DNA of 64,000 nt from NCBI GenBank assembly GCA_015179045.1, contig WHUZ01000013.1:186001-250000 (forward strand). The letters run 5' to 3'. This stretch comes from Kalaharituber pfeilii. Lineage: Eukaryota; Ascomycota; Pezizomycetes; Pezizales; Pezizaceae. Shown here piece after piece: positions 1 through 12,686 of the stretch; position 1 is the stretch's first letter; each line of letters opens with the position of its first letter. Under the pieces are notes generated by a model. It was given only the letters and a program-made list of their open reading frames with translations, made no database searches and had not been told where the DNA came from. The translations under genes were made by a program, and so were the position numbers.

Positions 1-113
1 TCCCTCCCGCCCTTTACTCCCTTACGAAAAAAGAAAGAAAAAAGCCTTTACGGAACCCTCACACAGTGCCCCCCTCAAGCCTCTAAAAATGGGCTCCGGC
101 ATGCTCTCGTGCC

Positions 114-142
114 CAGACTATTATTTTCGGCCTTCAGCCGTA
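114..142 (+). repeat. 29-bp dispersed direct repeat (copy 1 of 2)
   Basis: The stretch from CAGACTATTATTTTCGG through CTTCAGCCGTA recurs at 4810-4838 with a single mismatch, in the same orientation. The flanks do not match for long, so this may be the edge of an old dispersed element. I do not recognise it. Confidence 0.5.
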
Positions 143-349
143 GCTTCGGCGTAGCCCTTCACTAGCCATATCAATACCTATGCCAATTAGATACATCTCA
201 TACATGAGTATAATAAAGAACTCACCGCTGTCGTCCCCCAAATATGAGGTGCACTTACCATCTGGTAAGTTTGAGGTCTGATTTGACACTCTCGATCTTC
301 GTTTCCAAATTCCCAAACTTCAGGTTCATGTCGCCAAAGCCCTTTGCCA

Positions 350-603
350 GACAAGCTCGGTGGTCATTTATTTGGAGAAAGAGGTGGAGATCGAGAAGGT
401 GAGACTGAGCGGACGATGGCACAAGTCCGTCCGGTATGAGTCGGAGAGGGGACGGAAGTAGGAGAGCATACTGGGCGTCACCCGCAACACGGAGGGGCCC
501 GCGGGCAATATATGTAGTTAGGTAGTTAGGATTGGTGTTCTTTTTTCTACTTTCTCTAATAAAGACCCTCGCCATAGCCCGTCGGGCGGCATGCGAGTAT
601 TGA

Positions 604-631
<28 letters not shown>
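350..631 (+). mobile_element. 280-bp poly(A) retroposon (LINE 3' fragment or SINE) with target duplication
   Basis: The insertion carries the LINE-type 3' end at 548-605 (CTCGCC ... GCATGCGAG, then a GATAT-type end) followed by about 28 A. It is bracketed by the direct repeat AAAGCCCTTTGCCA at 336-349 and 632-645 (the first A's may belong to the tail). Before insertion the host sequence read through CTTTGCCA into CAGTGG. The 200 bp upstream of the hairpin shows no obvious RNase H coding, so this could be a SINE with a LINE-derived tail rather than a truncated LINE. Confidence 0.7.
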
Positions 632-636
<5 letters not shown>

Positions 637-683
637 CCTTTGCCACAGTGGTTGCAGATTCACCGATACATTTGTGAAAACAC

Positions 684-732
684 CTCGCCATAGCCCACAG
701 GGCGGCGTGCGAGTAATGAAAAAAAAAAAAAG
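684..732 (+). mobile_element. LINE-type 3' hairpin tail with short poly(A)
   Basis: CTCGCCATAGCCC and GGGCGGCGTGCGAG form the same double hairpin as in the other LINE ends of this window, followed by TAATG and 12 A. No convincing target duplication was found. The piece sits 40 bp downstream of the retroposon at 350-631. Confidence 0.55.
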
Positions 733-1175
733 AAACTGGTGAGAATCTCCCTTCCAAGGTCCTACCATCACCGTCCCTCGTTAATCGTTATCAAGTATTT
801 ATGAATATGGGCTATACTTTACTTACCCCCGCAACTCGGTCATCCAGCTTACAGACTCGCTCATTCAATTGATCCATATATTTCGACTGTCCAACCGTTC
901 GTCAGTTGAGTGAGAGGCAATCCATTAAACGTAGAATGACTTACCAAAGGATCGTTGTCACTCGGGGACCAATTTATTTTGGCTTTCTTCCTGGCATTAC
1001 TAGAAGTCTCGGGCACCTGTTAGTCTCCTGATCCAACGAACTCTTCGTCTCTCGATCCGTTTACGAATCCCCTGAACTGGATAGATTGGTGGGCGATAGA
1101 ACGAGATGTAGTGATACGCACTCTAGGTTGCCTCAAAATGGAAGCAATTTGCTTGACTGTGTCGGTTATTCTGTC

Positions 1176-1232
1176 TTTTTTCTTCTTTTTATATCACGTA
1201 CCCCGGCTTGCAGCTGTTCGCCATGGCAGGGC
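1176..1232 (-). mobile_element. Ultrashort poly(A) retroposon, copy 1
   Basis: Read on the minus strand, the body runs CCCTGCCATGGCGAACAGCT, then GCAAGCCGGGGTACGTGATAT, then an A-rich tail. The flanks GGTTATTCTGTC (1164-1175) and GGTTTGTTCTGTC (1233-1245) look like a slightly diverged target duplication. Only about 41 bp is unique sequence. It belongs to the same family as 21043, 29986, 35636 and 60953. Confidence 0.7.
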
Positions 1233-1771
1233 GGTTTGTTCTGTCGGTATGATATTGCTTCGATCATCGTGGTGGATGCTACCAATAAAATACGATATGC
1301 CCAGCTAGGCCGATCTGGATGTTCCAGAACGTTCTCATAAATACGCCGTAGGTGTATTTCCTAGGAATCATTTCCAGCGTTCATCTTTACCTACCTAGGT
1401 GTACATACCTGCTGGCATTCTCACTATGCCTCCGTCTATATGTGGCGGTCATTCCACTTACTAGACAATGTCATTCCATATAATTGTCCCGTCGAAACAA
1501 TGAACACCAAAATGTGGCAGTTAAGTACGAAAAATAAAAAAAAAACTAAATGGGCGACCCCTGACGCGTTCGTTTTAAGTAAGGTAAGCATATTTGTATT
1601 GGTTCCAGTTTAGGGGGACAAACACCTTCCTCCCACTCAGAAGCCTACTTGCTCATCTTCTTACAACGTTATTCATCTTACATCTTTGCACAGAAAGCTG
1701 TAGGTCTAAGGTATGAGAAGAGTATCCATCAATACCAGAATGATGAGCTCTCCTCCTTCGTATTAAGAACT

Positions 1772-2811
1772 TTACTTCACGACAACAATATAGAAGACCC
1801 CCCACAGGCCCTTCTTCCCTTGTATATGAACTCCCCCACCATCACGGCCATCCAACCTGAGGAACTTGCTCTTGAGATTTACAGGCTGAATTCCCTGTTT
1901 TCCATCATCAGACCAATGAATCTGAAACTTCTCCGCATTGCTGCAAGTGATGCAACCTTCATTTCCGGCAGATTTATTTACCACAGGACGAACGCCAGAT
2001 GCGTCAACACTGAGATATGTATCAGGGTAGCAAGTAGACTTGAATGAGACCATGCCGTTCTGATGCCACACAAGCTCGAAGGTCTCCAATGAACCAATAG
2101 ATGTTGCCACCCGCACTCCATCGTTTCTCATCTGGATATATTTGTCACTAAAGTGTACTGATTTGAGTGCCACGTGTGTTGGTCCTGAAGTTTGGCATTT
2201 ACCATACTCTGCTCTCAGTTCTGCGAGGTCCATCTCTAATTGCTGTTTTTCGGCTTCAACATTCTGTTTATCTTGCTGTTGCTCTTGCTTGATGTGAAGA
2301 AAATTCTCTTGAAGTTCCTGTATTTTTGCTTCCTTTGCTTGCAATAAAGTTTCTGCAATCGCAAGCTTTGTTTGTAGTGCTTGTACTTTGTGGCTCTCAT
2401 GCGACTGTTGCGGTGTTTCACCAAGTGCTTCGGGTACCGTATATTCACTTGGTGTGTAGTGGCTGCTTCCTGAACTAGGAAGCCCATGCGAGAATACGTT
2501 GCCACGATATGGTTTACGGGCCTAATCATACATGTCATGATATATATCAGTAATAATCCAAAGACTCATTCTCAATCACAAGATTGCATGGTGCAGTGGC
2601 ATGTATCAGTAGATGCCTGTGGGATAATCAAATTTTTATTTACCGTATTTACAAGCTTCACAAAAATCATTTGCGGATCAAATTTCTCCTCATTTGCTGC
2701 ACAGAACCACTCCCATAAGCTGTCCAGCTTGGGTTCACTGAGATAGTCGTCAGCGTCCATCAAGTCCCGGTCTCGCTGTGGAAAACGGTCTCCAATTGGA
2801 ATTTGTGCCAT
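1772..2811 (-). CDS. Coiled-coil plus fascin-like beta-trefoil protein (two exons, about 305 aa)
   Basis: Exon 1 is 2811-2644 (ATG at 2811, MAQIPIGDRF) and exon 2 is 2521-1772. The donor is ACG|GTAAAT (CTT|GTAAAT nine bases upstream also keeps the frame), the branch site is TACTGAT and the acceptor is GATTAG at 2522. Residues about 95-165 form a Gln/Glu/Lys-rich coiled coil. The last 130 residues (HVALKSVHFSDKYIQ ... FETFELVW-type ... FLRLDGRDGG) have the pattern of a beta-trefoil actin-crosslinking (fascin-like) or ricin-type domain, with the repeated F-L-R/S-x-D-G motif. Such domains bind actin or carbohydrate; the target here is unknown. There is no signal peptide, so it is probably cytosolic. 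The short N-terminal exon is unlike anything I recognise. Confidence is good that the gene is real and moderate for the fold. Confidence 0.72.
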
Positions 2812-3260
2812 GCTGTCCGGGGCGCGTCGGCAGGAAAGTTGACGTCGACTATGATGGGATTGTGGTAAAGTTAATGCGGTCTTTTAGATTGCGTGGATAT
2901 ATTGGATAGGATAGAGATCTAGATATAGGAGAGGCAGCTACCCAGCTATGGTGAGGTTGCTGCAGAGTAGAGAAGAGTCTCTTAGGCAAAAGCTTTTTTT
3001 TCGAACTGGATGTGCACGTGATTGCAACGACAGTATTAGTCCGGTTTGGCAGTGTGCCTGCAATTGCAATAGCACGTCTGAGAATGAAAATTTTGTAATT
3101 TTGGGGTGCAATTAGTCTCGTAACCAGACGCTTGATAAGCGGAGTTTCATGCATGTGTTGCTCCGCTAGAGAGCAGTACCATAACGATGCCTTGCCTAGC
3201 ACCGGTTAAGAACACACTCTATGCCATCATGCACGCCTTTGTGCCCGATCAAAGGACTCG

Positions 3261-4214
3261 TTGACCCCAACTATTAGTGTGCATACGGGCGATACGGTCG
3301 TGCGTCACAGCGTTGCAGAAATGATGTTGAGGAAGCCAAGGAGTGTTTCCGCAGTGTCTGTTATTCTTATAAAGGGAGTGAACGGGCATGGAAAGAGTGT
3401 GAGACGGAGGAGAGAGAGCAATGAGTCGACTTGCACACTGCCTTCGATCTCTCCCGAATCTCTGCAGCCCATGGTTGTCGATTTTGAGTCTCAACTCCTC
3501 GGCACTACTGACGTGGAAGCGAGAGCAGCGGAACCAGCAAATGCAAGTCCCCAGCGGAGCCTGCCGCTCCCCCGCCGGAAAATGCTACACCTGAAGAGCA
3601 GGCACGGTACCCGCTTGGAATGGGGATCCTAAGGCCGGCTCCAGTGATCATGAGGATGCCAGGTTTTGTTGTAGTAGATGGGGGTAAGTGGAAGCGCGTG
3701 GAGAAGCATGGAGAGATCGTCGATGTTCATAAGGATAAGGCTACAACAGCTCCTACATCGCCGACGGAGATTTCTTTGAGGCGAGGGAAGGGGGTTATTT
3801 TCGTCTAGGTAAAGGCTATGAGAGGGGAAGGGAAAGGGAGGGGGCTGGTAGTGGGGAGCAACTGGAGGTTGGGATAATGGATTCTAGTCCCTCAGTGTCA
3901 GTACAGACGACGAACAGGCCACGGGTACTGAGAAGGAAGACAAGGAGGTGCAAATACAGACACAGGTTATTCCGACGATTGACAGTGAGAAGCTGATGAG
4001 GTGGGAGCTTGAGCGGTCAGTGGAGAGGGTGGGGCGCGAAAGGATGGGGCGTTGGAGGGTGAGAGTAGTACTTGGGGGGAGAAGGACTCGAAAGGGTCGT
4101 GGATGTGGACGAGGAATAGGCAGAGGGAGCATTAAGAGAAGGGAAGAGATCCGAGGGGGGGATATACATATTATGGAGGCAGAGGCAATGACACACGAGT
4201 TTTCTATGGAGTGA
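3261..4214 (+). pseudogene. Frame-broken Arg/Pro-rich coding remnant
   Basis: Coding-like segments lie in different frames: 3261-3632 (EPANASPQRSLPLPRRK), an overlapping frame that reads KSPAEPAAPPPENATPEEQA into MPGFVVVDGGKWKRVEKHGE (about 3540-3808), and 3948-4214 (VIPTIDSEKLMRWELERSVE, then Arg/Gly-rich). The composition resembles a retroelement ORF1 or nucleic-acid-binding protein, but I cannot name a family. Introns could rescue part of it. I read it as a decayed gene. Confidence 0.3.
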
Positions 4215-4255
4215 GGACGGACTAAGCCTAGGGCAATGCCTATCTTTGGTACCAT

Positions 4256-6006
4256 CTAGGTAGATGTGTAAAAGGTTTGTACGGTTATGGGGATGATGAG
4301 AAGGCAAAAAGGTTCAACATGTTGTTATGGCTTGGTATTTATTTACAGCCGGCCACACCTTGAACTTTATACATGGGAATCTTGCATGAGGGCAACAGTG
4401 TCGCGAATATAGCTAGATCGTTAGCTCAAGTTAGCTAGTCGCTAATCTAATTGTGGCTTAGGTGCCCTCGTTGCTTGTACGTTGTAATTCATGCGAGCTT
4501 TTTCTTTCTTATTTTATACATCCTCTCTCCTAATTCCTGCAATGGTTGTTATTATTTTTCCTCATATTCGTTATACTTTTATCTCTGTAATTTACTCTTG
4601 AGAGTATTTTTTTTTTCTTATTTCGTTTTCTTTCATCTCATTTTCCGCTTTGTCGGCGAAGTTCGTGGTTCCTTGGATCGTTGGTTTGGGATCATTGGTG
4701 TGCGTGGGGTTTACCTTGGGTTCTTTTGGTGGCGTGTAGGGCTGTGGAGTTGTGGGAGGGGGGGTTATTTTTCGTATGAGAGCGGAAGACGAGAGCGCGT
4801 TGTGCTGCACAGACTATTATTTTCGGGCTTCAGCCGTAACGAGCGGGAGAGAATTGGGGACTTATGATTTATGGATTCTTATGTACTTAGAGACGTGCCT
4901 ACCGTATGTTGCGGGATAGAGATGTACTCTACTTATTGGGTGCCGAGATGACAAGCATGCCTCTTTATGGGATTTATGTCAGTCAGTCTGCGATGTAAAG
5001 TGGGATGTGCTGGACTTGATTGAAATTTTGGCGCAGTTGAGATTATGATAGCGCTGGGGCTGTCGTGTACACATTTCTCGTCAAGGTTGGCGAAATCGAA
5101 AGGCCTGCCACCACCACGTGCCCTGTGAATGAAAATTCTCGAAGCGGGGTTATCACATGCATCCATTCAATTGCGGGGACATGTGAGCCCATTTTTGCCA
5201 TCTTTGACGGGGGTGCGCTCTTTTCGTGCGGGGTTGTCCAAAGGCGGACGCGCAAGACGTCTCTATCACGTGAGCAACGTCCCAATTGAGATACCTCCGC
5301 AGCGGGATCACCAATGAGAAAAGTGGTGTTGTTCAAAGATTGCCACGTGATTGTGGGGTAAGGCACGTGATAGAAGGAAACCTTCCGGATGTGATGGGGC
5401 AGGATAAGTGAATTACCAGTTGCAGCCAAGTAGCAACAGAACGTCCACCACGTATCGTGGCCTTGCAAGGGCTGGTGGTATGTACGGTTCTGTGGATATT
5501 TAAGGGCGGTGATGGGCATTTAGAAGGATTAACGGCTCTTGATGTATATGGAGTGGATACTTGGATGTAATTGTTTGAAAATAGACACATTATTTGGAGA
5601 CTGCTGTGCAGTACACATACGGAGGTGGCATCGCAATGAGAGCAAAATACCCCGCAATGGCCTCCCCCGTGGGCAGGCCAGTGGCCCCCTTCTAGTGCCT
5701 TCTGACGGCACTTACTGCCCGCACTGAAGAGGCAATTGTGCCTGCCCTCGACAGTCACAGTCCGCCTGGTGGGTTGCCTCAGTCAAGTAGAAACCCATAA
5801 CCCATCACACATTGTAAATCCTTACTCCCTGATCCTCCCACCAATACTTCCATTCATTCACTGCCGTTCAAAAAATCCTTTCCTCCTTAGTCTATTTCCT
5901 CCTCCTCCTCAATTAAGTATCTACCAGCCCGTAAGTCCCTCAATATCTCCTTTCTTATTCTGAATAACCCTTTGTGACAGAAACTCGCCATTCTAGAGTG
6001 TCCCAA
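4256..6006. other. Intergenic stretch, no gene seen
   Basis: Contains a T-rich then G/T-rich tract (about 4490-4790), the second copy of the 29-bp repeat (4810-4838), and pyrimidine-rich sequence just before the next gene (5840-5960) that could serve as its promoter or 5' leader. The reading frames here are short and show no recognisable motif. Confidence 0.5.
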
Positions 6007-8744
6007 ATGAACAACTCTACTGCCAACATCGCTTATCCCAAGGCAACCATGCCTTTCAGTGAGGTTTCCTCCGCCCCAGGCACAGAAACTCAAAAGGCAC
6101 CTAATGTCAAGTACGTCAAGCCGTACAAGCCTGCTACACCGGCACCTGCGGTCCAACCAGGTTCTGGTAATCTTCCAGGGGCAATCGGTAATGCACAGGT
6201 CCCTGCTGATGCCCAGGAAACCAATGCAAGCACTGTGTCCACTGTAGTTGACGTTGACCTTGCCGCTGAGACAGCTGTCTCCGCTGGGGCCAGTCAGGGA
6301 ACCGGAGAGCCTATTCCAGGGTGGCTCGCCGATGAGGTTCAGGAGCTGTCCGCAGTGACGTTTGAGATTAACGTTTCGAAAGTAGAGAAGAAGCCGAAGA
6401 AGTCCAAGGCTTTGACTACTAGAGAGGATAAGGGTGCATGCAGCGGTCTTTTGTCCAACGGAAGCGTGACCGCAGAGGCTGCCGCTGGTGCTGAGATTTG
6501 CAATGGAGTCACTTCTGGAAGTGAGAAAGCAGGAGCAAGTTCTATTAATGCTGGTACTGCTGCCACTCGGGTTATCCAAGGCTTTTCGATTACGCAGGCC
6601 TTTCCGGTGGTTGGACCAGCTCAAGCTGGTACGGCTCAGGGGAGCAACGCATTGACTTTAGGAAAAAATGCAAAGACTGCTGATAATCTGTCAGTCCGAA
6701 GCAGTGCTTCAAACAAAGCAAAGGATGTGGCGAGCAAGGCCACTAGAAAGGGGCAATCGAAAGGTTACATTATAGGCAATAAGCCGTTCATTCAGTACAA
6801 GCCTCCGGAAGCTGCTCCTTTCTCGCCGGCCGTGAGGGTGGATTTGACTAAGAATACTCCTTCAATTCAGCGGAATGGATCTGCAGCAATTCCCATGGGT
6901 ATCGTCCCAAATATCGGTGGTTATAAACCCACGGTTAGGCGCCGTAAGGTGTGTTTCCTATTGCATTTGGGCATCAAGCATGTTGAAAGATGGAAGAGCT
7001 AACAATATAGTAGCCCCCGCATGTGCCCAAAAGAAATACTATAAGGTTTGCACCCTCTTCTCGCACGCCAGAGAAGAAGCCCGCAACACCACCAGTTCCA
7101 GTTAGTCCAGTTCTAGTGAATCGTCATGCTAGCAGGAAGAATATCGCTCAACAGAGCACTCCGTCCCAGAGACACTTGGAGCTCTCTGAGGACCGTCGGG
7201 CGAAGTTGGCTATGCTCATGGATCCTGGCACCCAAGTACCTGTGTATCCACTCGAGAAAGAGCGGGTTGCGTGGGAACTCAGCCAGGCACATCGTATCCT
7301 CGCCAATGGGGGCAGTATTGACAAGGAGGAGGCTGCAAGTAACGACTTGGAAGTTACTGCTATTAGCGATAAGTTCTATGTTAACCTCAGCACCATGGAC
7401 GACGAATTAAAGGGAAGATCGGAGATGAGAGTTACGTGTCCCGAGAACTCAACTTGGGATGAAGTTGAGAAAGAGCTTGAGATCAAGGATTGGGAATATA
7501 AACCCGTTGATAACCGCAATGAGAAGCCAAAAAAATCTGTTACTGCAAAACAATCGGCGATTGAGACGCCTACTGAAAATGGTTCGGAGAAAGATTGTGA
7601 GAATCTAGATCCAGAGTGTGTGATTGTCAAGGAAACGATCAAAATTGCAGTTCCGAAGACATCTCGAAGGCCAAAGTCGCATCCAGTTACCATTATTTCA
7701 AACGGGCGTGTCGTACATCCTCTTCGCCCGGTTGACAAAAGCATGACGGGGCAAGTCTCAGTACAGTCATTGGAAGAAATTGAGGCTAGCACGGCTAAAG
7801 GGTATCCAGTTACTGCGGCACAAGTCTCAATGCTATATGAGCAGGGCCGGGAGAATGGCAATGTGTTTTGGATTGGTAGACAAGCATACGTCGCTGATGT
7901 CACTGGTGTGTCGTTGGAGCCTTTCCCTGCGATGGTCCAGGAACTACCAGAGGGCTTTTTTATACCATTGGTAGTTAGCGAGCCGGGGCGGGACTCCGAG
8001 GATGACAAGACGAAGGGGAAGAGAGTTGCAGATACTCTCGACGAAAGCAAAAGAAAACAACGTAGGGTTATTAAGGTTGGTACTGGAAGTCAGATTAAGA
8101 GCACCACACCCGAGAAAGACGTGACAAAGGATGGAAGTGGTACAGAACCCGCTCAGACTGCAGTGAATAATGAGGTTCAGGCAGCTGAGAACGAGGACGT
8201 CACGCATTGTGTTCCCATCCACCCCGAAAATGCTCTTCTAATGACCTCGCAAGATCACTTTCACGGTTCATACGTTGACCTTCTTAATGACGACTGTCTT
8301 GAGTGGGACTTCGTCGACTTTGGGCCCCCGGAGCTGCGTTCAGAGGAAGACGATGAAGCGTCTGAACGGAGTTGCATTGAGGAGGACGCCCTCAAAGCGC
8401 TGTTTTGGAAGGGCTTGGGTGTTGGGCAAGCTGCCGGTGAGTGCAACTGGGATAAGGTCCCACAGGTTGTGGTGAGAGATATGACACCACCGCCGGAAGG
8501 GTCAGTGCAGTTGAGAGGTGAAGATTTTCAGCGCGTTCTTGCGACCGGAATAAACCCCAATGCGACCCCGGTTACCCAGAGAAGAGAACGAAAGCGCAAG
8601 GTTCCAAAAGCCAATGAGAAGGTTAGGAATGGGGCTGGAGGCGATCCCATGTCGTTGGATGACATTGATGATTCAGACTTCTGGCACCAGTTGGCCGCTG
8701 AAGGGCCACAGACAAGGGATGATCAAATGGTGGAGATGGTTTAG
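6007..8744 (+). CDS. Large orphan protein, probably nuclear or scaffold-like (two exons, 890 aa)
   Basis: Exon 1 is 6007-6948 (ATG at 6007, MNNSTANIAYPK) and exon 2 is 7014-8744. The 65-nt intron has donor AAG|GTGTGT, branch GCTAAC at about 6998 and acceptor TAG at 7013, and the phase is 0 on both sides. Residues 1-300 are Ala/Thr/Pro/Ser-rich and probably disordered. Basic patches occur at the exon junction (TVRRRK) and near the C-terminus (QRRERKRKVPK), which suggests nuclear targeting. A more ordered stretch lies around PVTAAQVSMLYEQGRENGNV and FWIGRQAYVADVTG. Acidic clusters are near residues 725-750. I recognise no family. It is the cleanest long coding unit in the left half of the window and no repeat interrupts it. 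Confidence 0.75.
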
Positions 8745-11700
8745 ATTCTTACAACTCCAGTTTGCGATTTCGCTAATAGAGGCGACTTTAACTGGCATTA
8801 TAGAGATAATGTCCAAAATGGTGTAACGGGTTGGGGCGTTGAAGAACCTAGATTGCATAAGATTAGCAGGTAGGTAAGAAAGGAAAAAAAAAAAAAAAAA
8901 AAGAATAAATGGCGATAGAGGACGTCTTCTGATATTATATATATCCTTGAGCAAAATGAGGTATGGCACAAAAGGAATGATGGGGTATATGTTTTCCGTT
9001 TGCTTGGGGAATTGCAGTGTGCTTTGACGGATGAAACAACCAGACTAGAGGAAAAGCGGATTTTGCATTTTCTTCGTGGGTTGAGAAAAACGGTTGAAGT
9101 GGTTGTCTAGAAAAGGTTTTGCGTTTGCATTCTGCGTGTTGCATCTTGCGTTCGGGCAGTTTAACTCGTGTCGGAAGTGGCGATAGCGAGGAAATAAGGT
9201 GTTGTGAATTCGACAAAATGTGAAGTGGGCGAAGGGAACTTGGCGGTTTTTTGCTGTTTCTTTCTTTCTCTCTTTTCTATTTCCTTTTGGCAACTTTTCA
9301 AGTTGCATTCGCGCTCTGAGGATGGGGTAGCGACATTGAAGTGGTAAAGTGGAGAAGATAGATGGGGAGGAGAGGGGATGTTGCGTCGCAGGGGAAGGAG
9401 GGGAGTCTAGCTAAAGGGGTCTGAAGGGGTTATGTTGCGATTTTTTTCTAGCTTGGTGGTTAGCTCGTGGTCCGGGTAGGATATTAGGGAAAGTTTACGT
9501 GCCTGAATGGAATCGAATTGAATTGAATGGATCATGAAACGAGACTAGATCATGAATAGAGTTGCATTGTTTTGTTGTGATTTCAGTAAGCGATGTTTGT
9601 TTATTAAGTGCTATTGTTGTGCGGTCCAAGGCTAGGCATTATTGTGCACGGAATGGCGTCAATATGCAAAGGGCGTCCACCACCGAAAGAAAACCAATAA
9701 GCGACAGGCTGTCGATGACATGATGAATAGTAAAGGTAAATAATGAGATGGAGACGGGGAAGGGTGTGTTTTTATATGGGTTTAAAAAAGTAGAGTACAT
9801 GGTTGCTGTAATTAACGTCGGCAAACCTCGTGGTGGACCGTTGGGGGGTCGAAGGTTCCCAGGGTCCCGGGACAGAGCCACCTGGGAGTCGATTTTAGAT
9901 ACAGCCTCTCCTGTCTACTGTTAGTACATACTTAAAGTAACAAGATGGGAAATCCGTGACTATTGTTCCCTTTTTTTTTTTTTGTGTATGGCGTGTTGAA
10001 CGTCATCTTGGTTTACGTGGTATCGGGGTTTCTGCGCAATACAAGCGAGGTTTTTATTGTTTTTTTATCTCATTTTTATTTAATTTATTTATTTATATTT
10101 ATTTGGGTCCACATAGCCCCCCGCATAGATTACATAGTACCAGCCCTCTGGCAGGGACAGTTGTACAAACGAGGATGTGTGTTTGAAGCTTGGGGGCGGG
10201 GGGGGGATATAAAGTCGCATGATGAATTAGATGCATGGGTGTTAGTAGTAAGGCAGGGACTTTAGATTCTGAGGGTAATACGATATGTGGATATGAGATA
10301 AGCATAGGAAATAGGTACGAGAACAAGGAAATAGAGAAATATCTATAACTTGAAGAGAATAAGGTCTGGATAAGGTTGACTTGGAGAGAAAACCGGTGAT
10401 TTTGCTTTGTCCTTTTGTATTTTTTCTTTTTTTTGTATTCTTTTCAGCCTATTTGAGCACTTTCGATGCACTGCTAGGTATTAAGCTTGCTCTTATAAGT
10501 CTAGTGCAAAAAAGCGAATTACTTCTTAATGTTGGGGCAGTTCTTTGCATTGAGCATTCACTCAATATATGGTGACGAAGCAGAAAAGTTGAGAATATTC
10601 CTTATATCAAGTATATTCTTGTGTCAGACGTGTCAGCATCGAGAGTGTACTGTTGGCAGTGGAGGTGACACTACCCCAGGACCCCCGGACAGGGCACTTG
10701 CGTCAAGACTGGCACTCGTTGAGTGAACGATCCAGGACTGTTTTCGGCCGCAAGCGATGCCGCGTCTTGTTGGTCCCTAAGTCACCGTCCGGAATACCCG
10801 CAAGCACCGCGACCTTTGTTGCGCCTAAGCTCCTTACCAGCAGTTCTCCAACTTGAAGCAATCTGCTCGACGCACATGGTCTGCGGTTTGGCGGGTGCGG
10901 GTATTGTGTGGTGGGCGTGATTTGGGTGACTGTGGTGCCTAGCTCACCACAACTGTGGACATTTATGTCACCTAACCAGTACTTCCTTCCAATTGGGCAG
11001 ACTGTCTCTGCGAAGAAACGTAGATGTTAGCCTGATTGATTTTACCCTGGGCTCAAGACTAATCATGAATTTCACAGTCTCAACAAAGACCTTTCCAACG
11101 GTAACCTCTCAAACGATAGAGGGCAAATAAGTGATATACAATCTTCGAGAACATTGGGGGCAGAAGCTGGGCACCCACAATATTCAGGTTGGCCTCTGTA
11201 ATGTTCCTGGCTATGGGCTGAATAACTCCAGGGAAATTTGTAGGGGAAATTTGAAGTTGATATAGGCTCAAAAACTCAATATCCAGTGTCATGGATGAAT
11301 GTTATTGCCTAGGCTTCTTGTTGAGGTTTGCCCGAGGGAGCCTTCAGTGGATTTGACAAAACGTCTACCCGAATGCGTACAGATCCTACCAAACGCAGCG
11401 CACCAAGCAATGTCAGGGGCTCCCATAGACACTCAGTGTGAAAGCAATTGATATTACTGTACTTAAATCGAATTTGAGACCGCGCAACTATGCTGAGGCA
11501 TCGTGTCGCACTCGAAATATCACCTACCGGCAAACAACGCCTGGAAAAAAACAACGCCCGGCCGGGCCGGCACCTGAAACTCGGTCGTTTAACCATCCAA
11601 CAACATCTTATCAAAGTGTAAAGAGCGTAAATATGCATCATTTAGTCTGCTGTGCCATCTACGCTTTCAATTTTAAAAAATGTGAAGTTGTTGAGACATT

Positions 11701-12043
11701 AGAAATTGAAAATTTTATACTCTATCTGAGAGGCACTTAAGTTGTTACGCGACAAGAATGCCAAGACTACCTACTTAGTATTAGTATAGTGAGAGATTAC
11801 TGTATACAGAAATGATCTACCCATCTAGACTAACTCCGATGACTGTTATAATACACGTTCGGTAACTCTATATGCCTCCATAGTCCGTAAACATTTATGG
11901 AAAAAAGATTAATCGTTATATCAGAAACAGAATCCAGAGTTTGTAGGTAGAATATACTCACTGTCAAGAACTTAACTCAAGCTATCCGAAGTTGAAAAAC
12001 TGTTTCGATGTAGAAGAATAACAGTCAGGTTCGTAGGTGAACC
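8745..12043. other. Intergenic stretch, no gene seen
   Basis: AT-rich, with a poly(A) run (8882-8902), a T-rich patch (9968-9983 and 10050-10100) and no reading frame that looks coding on either strand. No LINE end or tiny retroposon was found in it. Confidence 0.5.
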
Positions 12044-12140
12044 AGCGGTGCAGGAGTCAGTTATTGAGCAGTGCAAAACTCAGGTATGAGCGGCGCAAAA
12101 GTCAGATTCTCAGCTGACCGAACGGAGCAAAAGTGGGTGA
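12044..12140 (+). repeat. Degenerate short tandem repeat
   Basis: Four imperfect units share GCRGYGCAAAANTCAG-like sequence: GCGGTGCAGGAGTCAG, GCAGTGCAAAACTCAG, GCGGCGCAAAAGTCAG and a last more diverged ACGGAGCAAAAGTG. Spacing is about 26-30 bp. No function is evident. Confidence 0.5.
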
Positions 12141-12686
12141 ACCCATTTGACCAACAGGAATTTTTGGTGTATTGTACTAGGCAGCAACTCAGCAAATGTT
12201 ACAACCGGTCCCTTATATATACTCCACCACACCATATGCACGAACTGCATGGTCCAGTCTGGGGAACGAAGGGCTCGGACCCTGGCACTTGATTCGAGCT
12301 GGGAGTGGAGTGGGTCGGGAGGCGGGCCGCAGCGAGAGAGGGGAAGATGGGCGATCTTGGCGATGTGGCTGTGGACGAGGCTTCTCCATGCATACCAGCA
12401 GATCAAGAAACTTATTCACAACGAACAAGACAGGGCCGGGAAAAGGGAAAAAACAACATAACACAGTAAATACAGACAAACACTCAAAGCCAAGCAAAAC
12501 AGATACAGAAATATCACAAATAAAAAAAAAGATAAAAAAGAAAACAACAAAACAAAACAAACACGGCAAACACAACAAACACACTGCAAACACAACGAAA
12601 AACACGAAGAACACGAACAAGACAGACAAAACGGAAAAAAACAGGAACAGACAAAACAAACAAAGAAAGCAAACAACACACCACAC

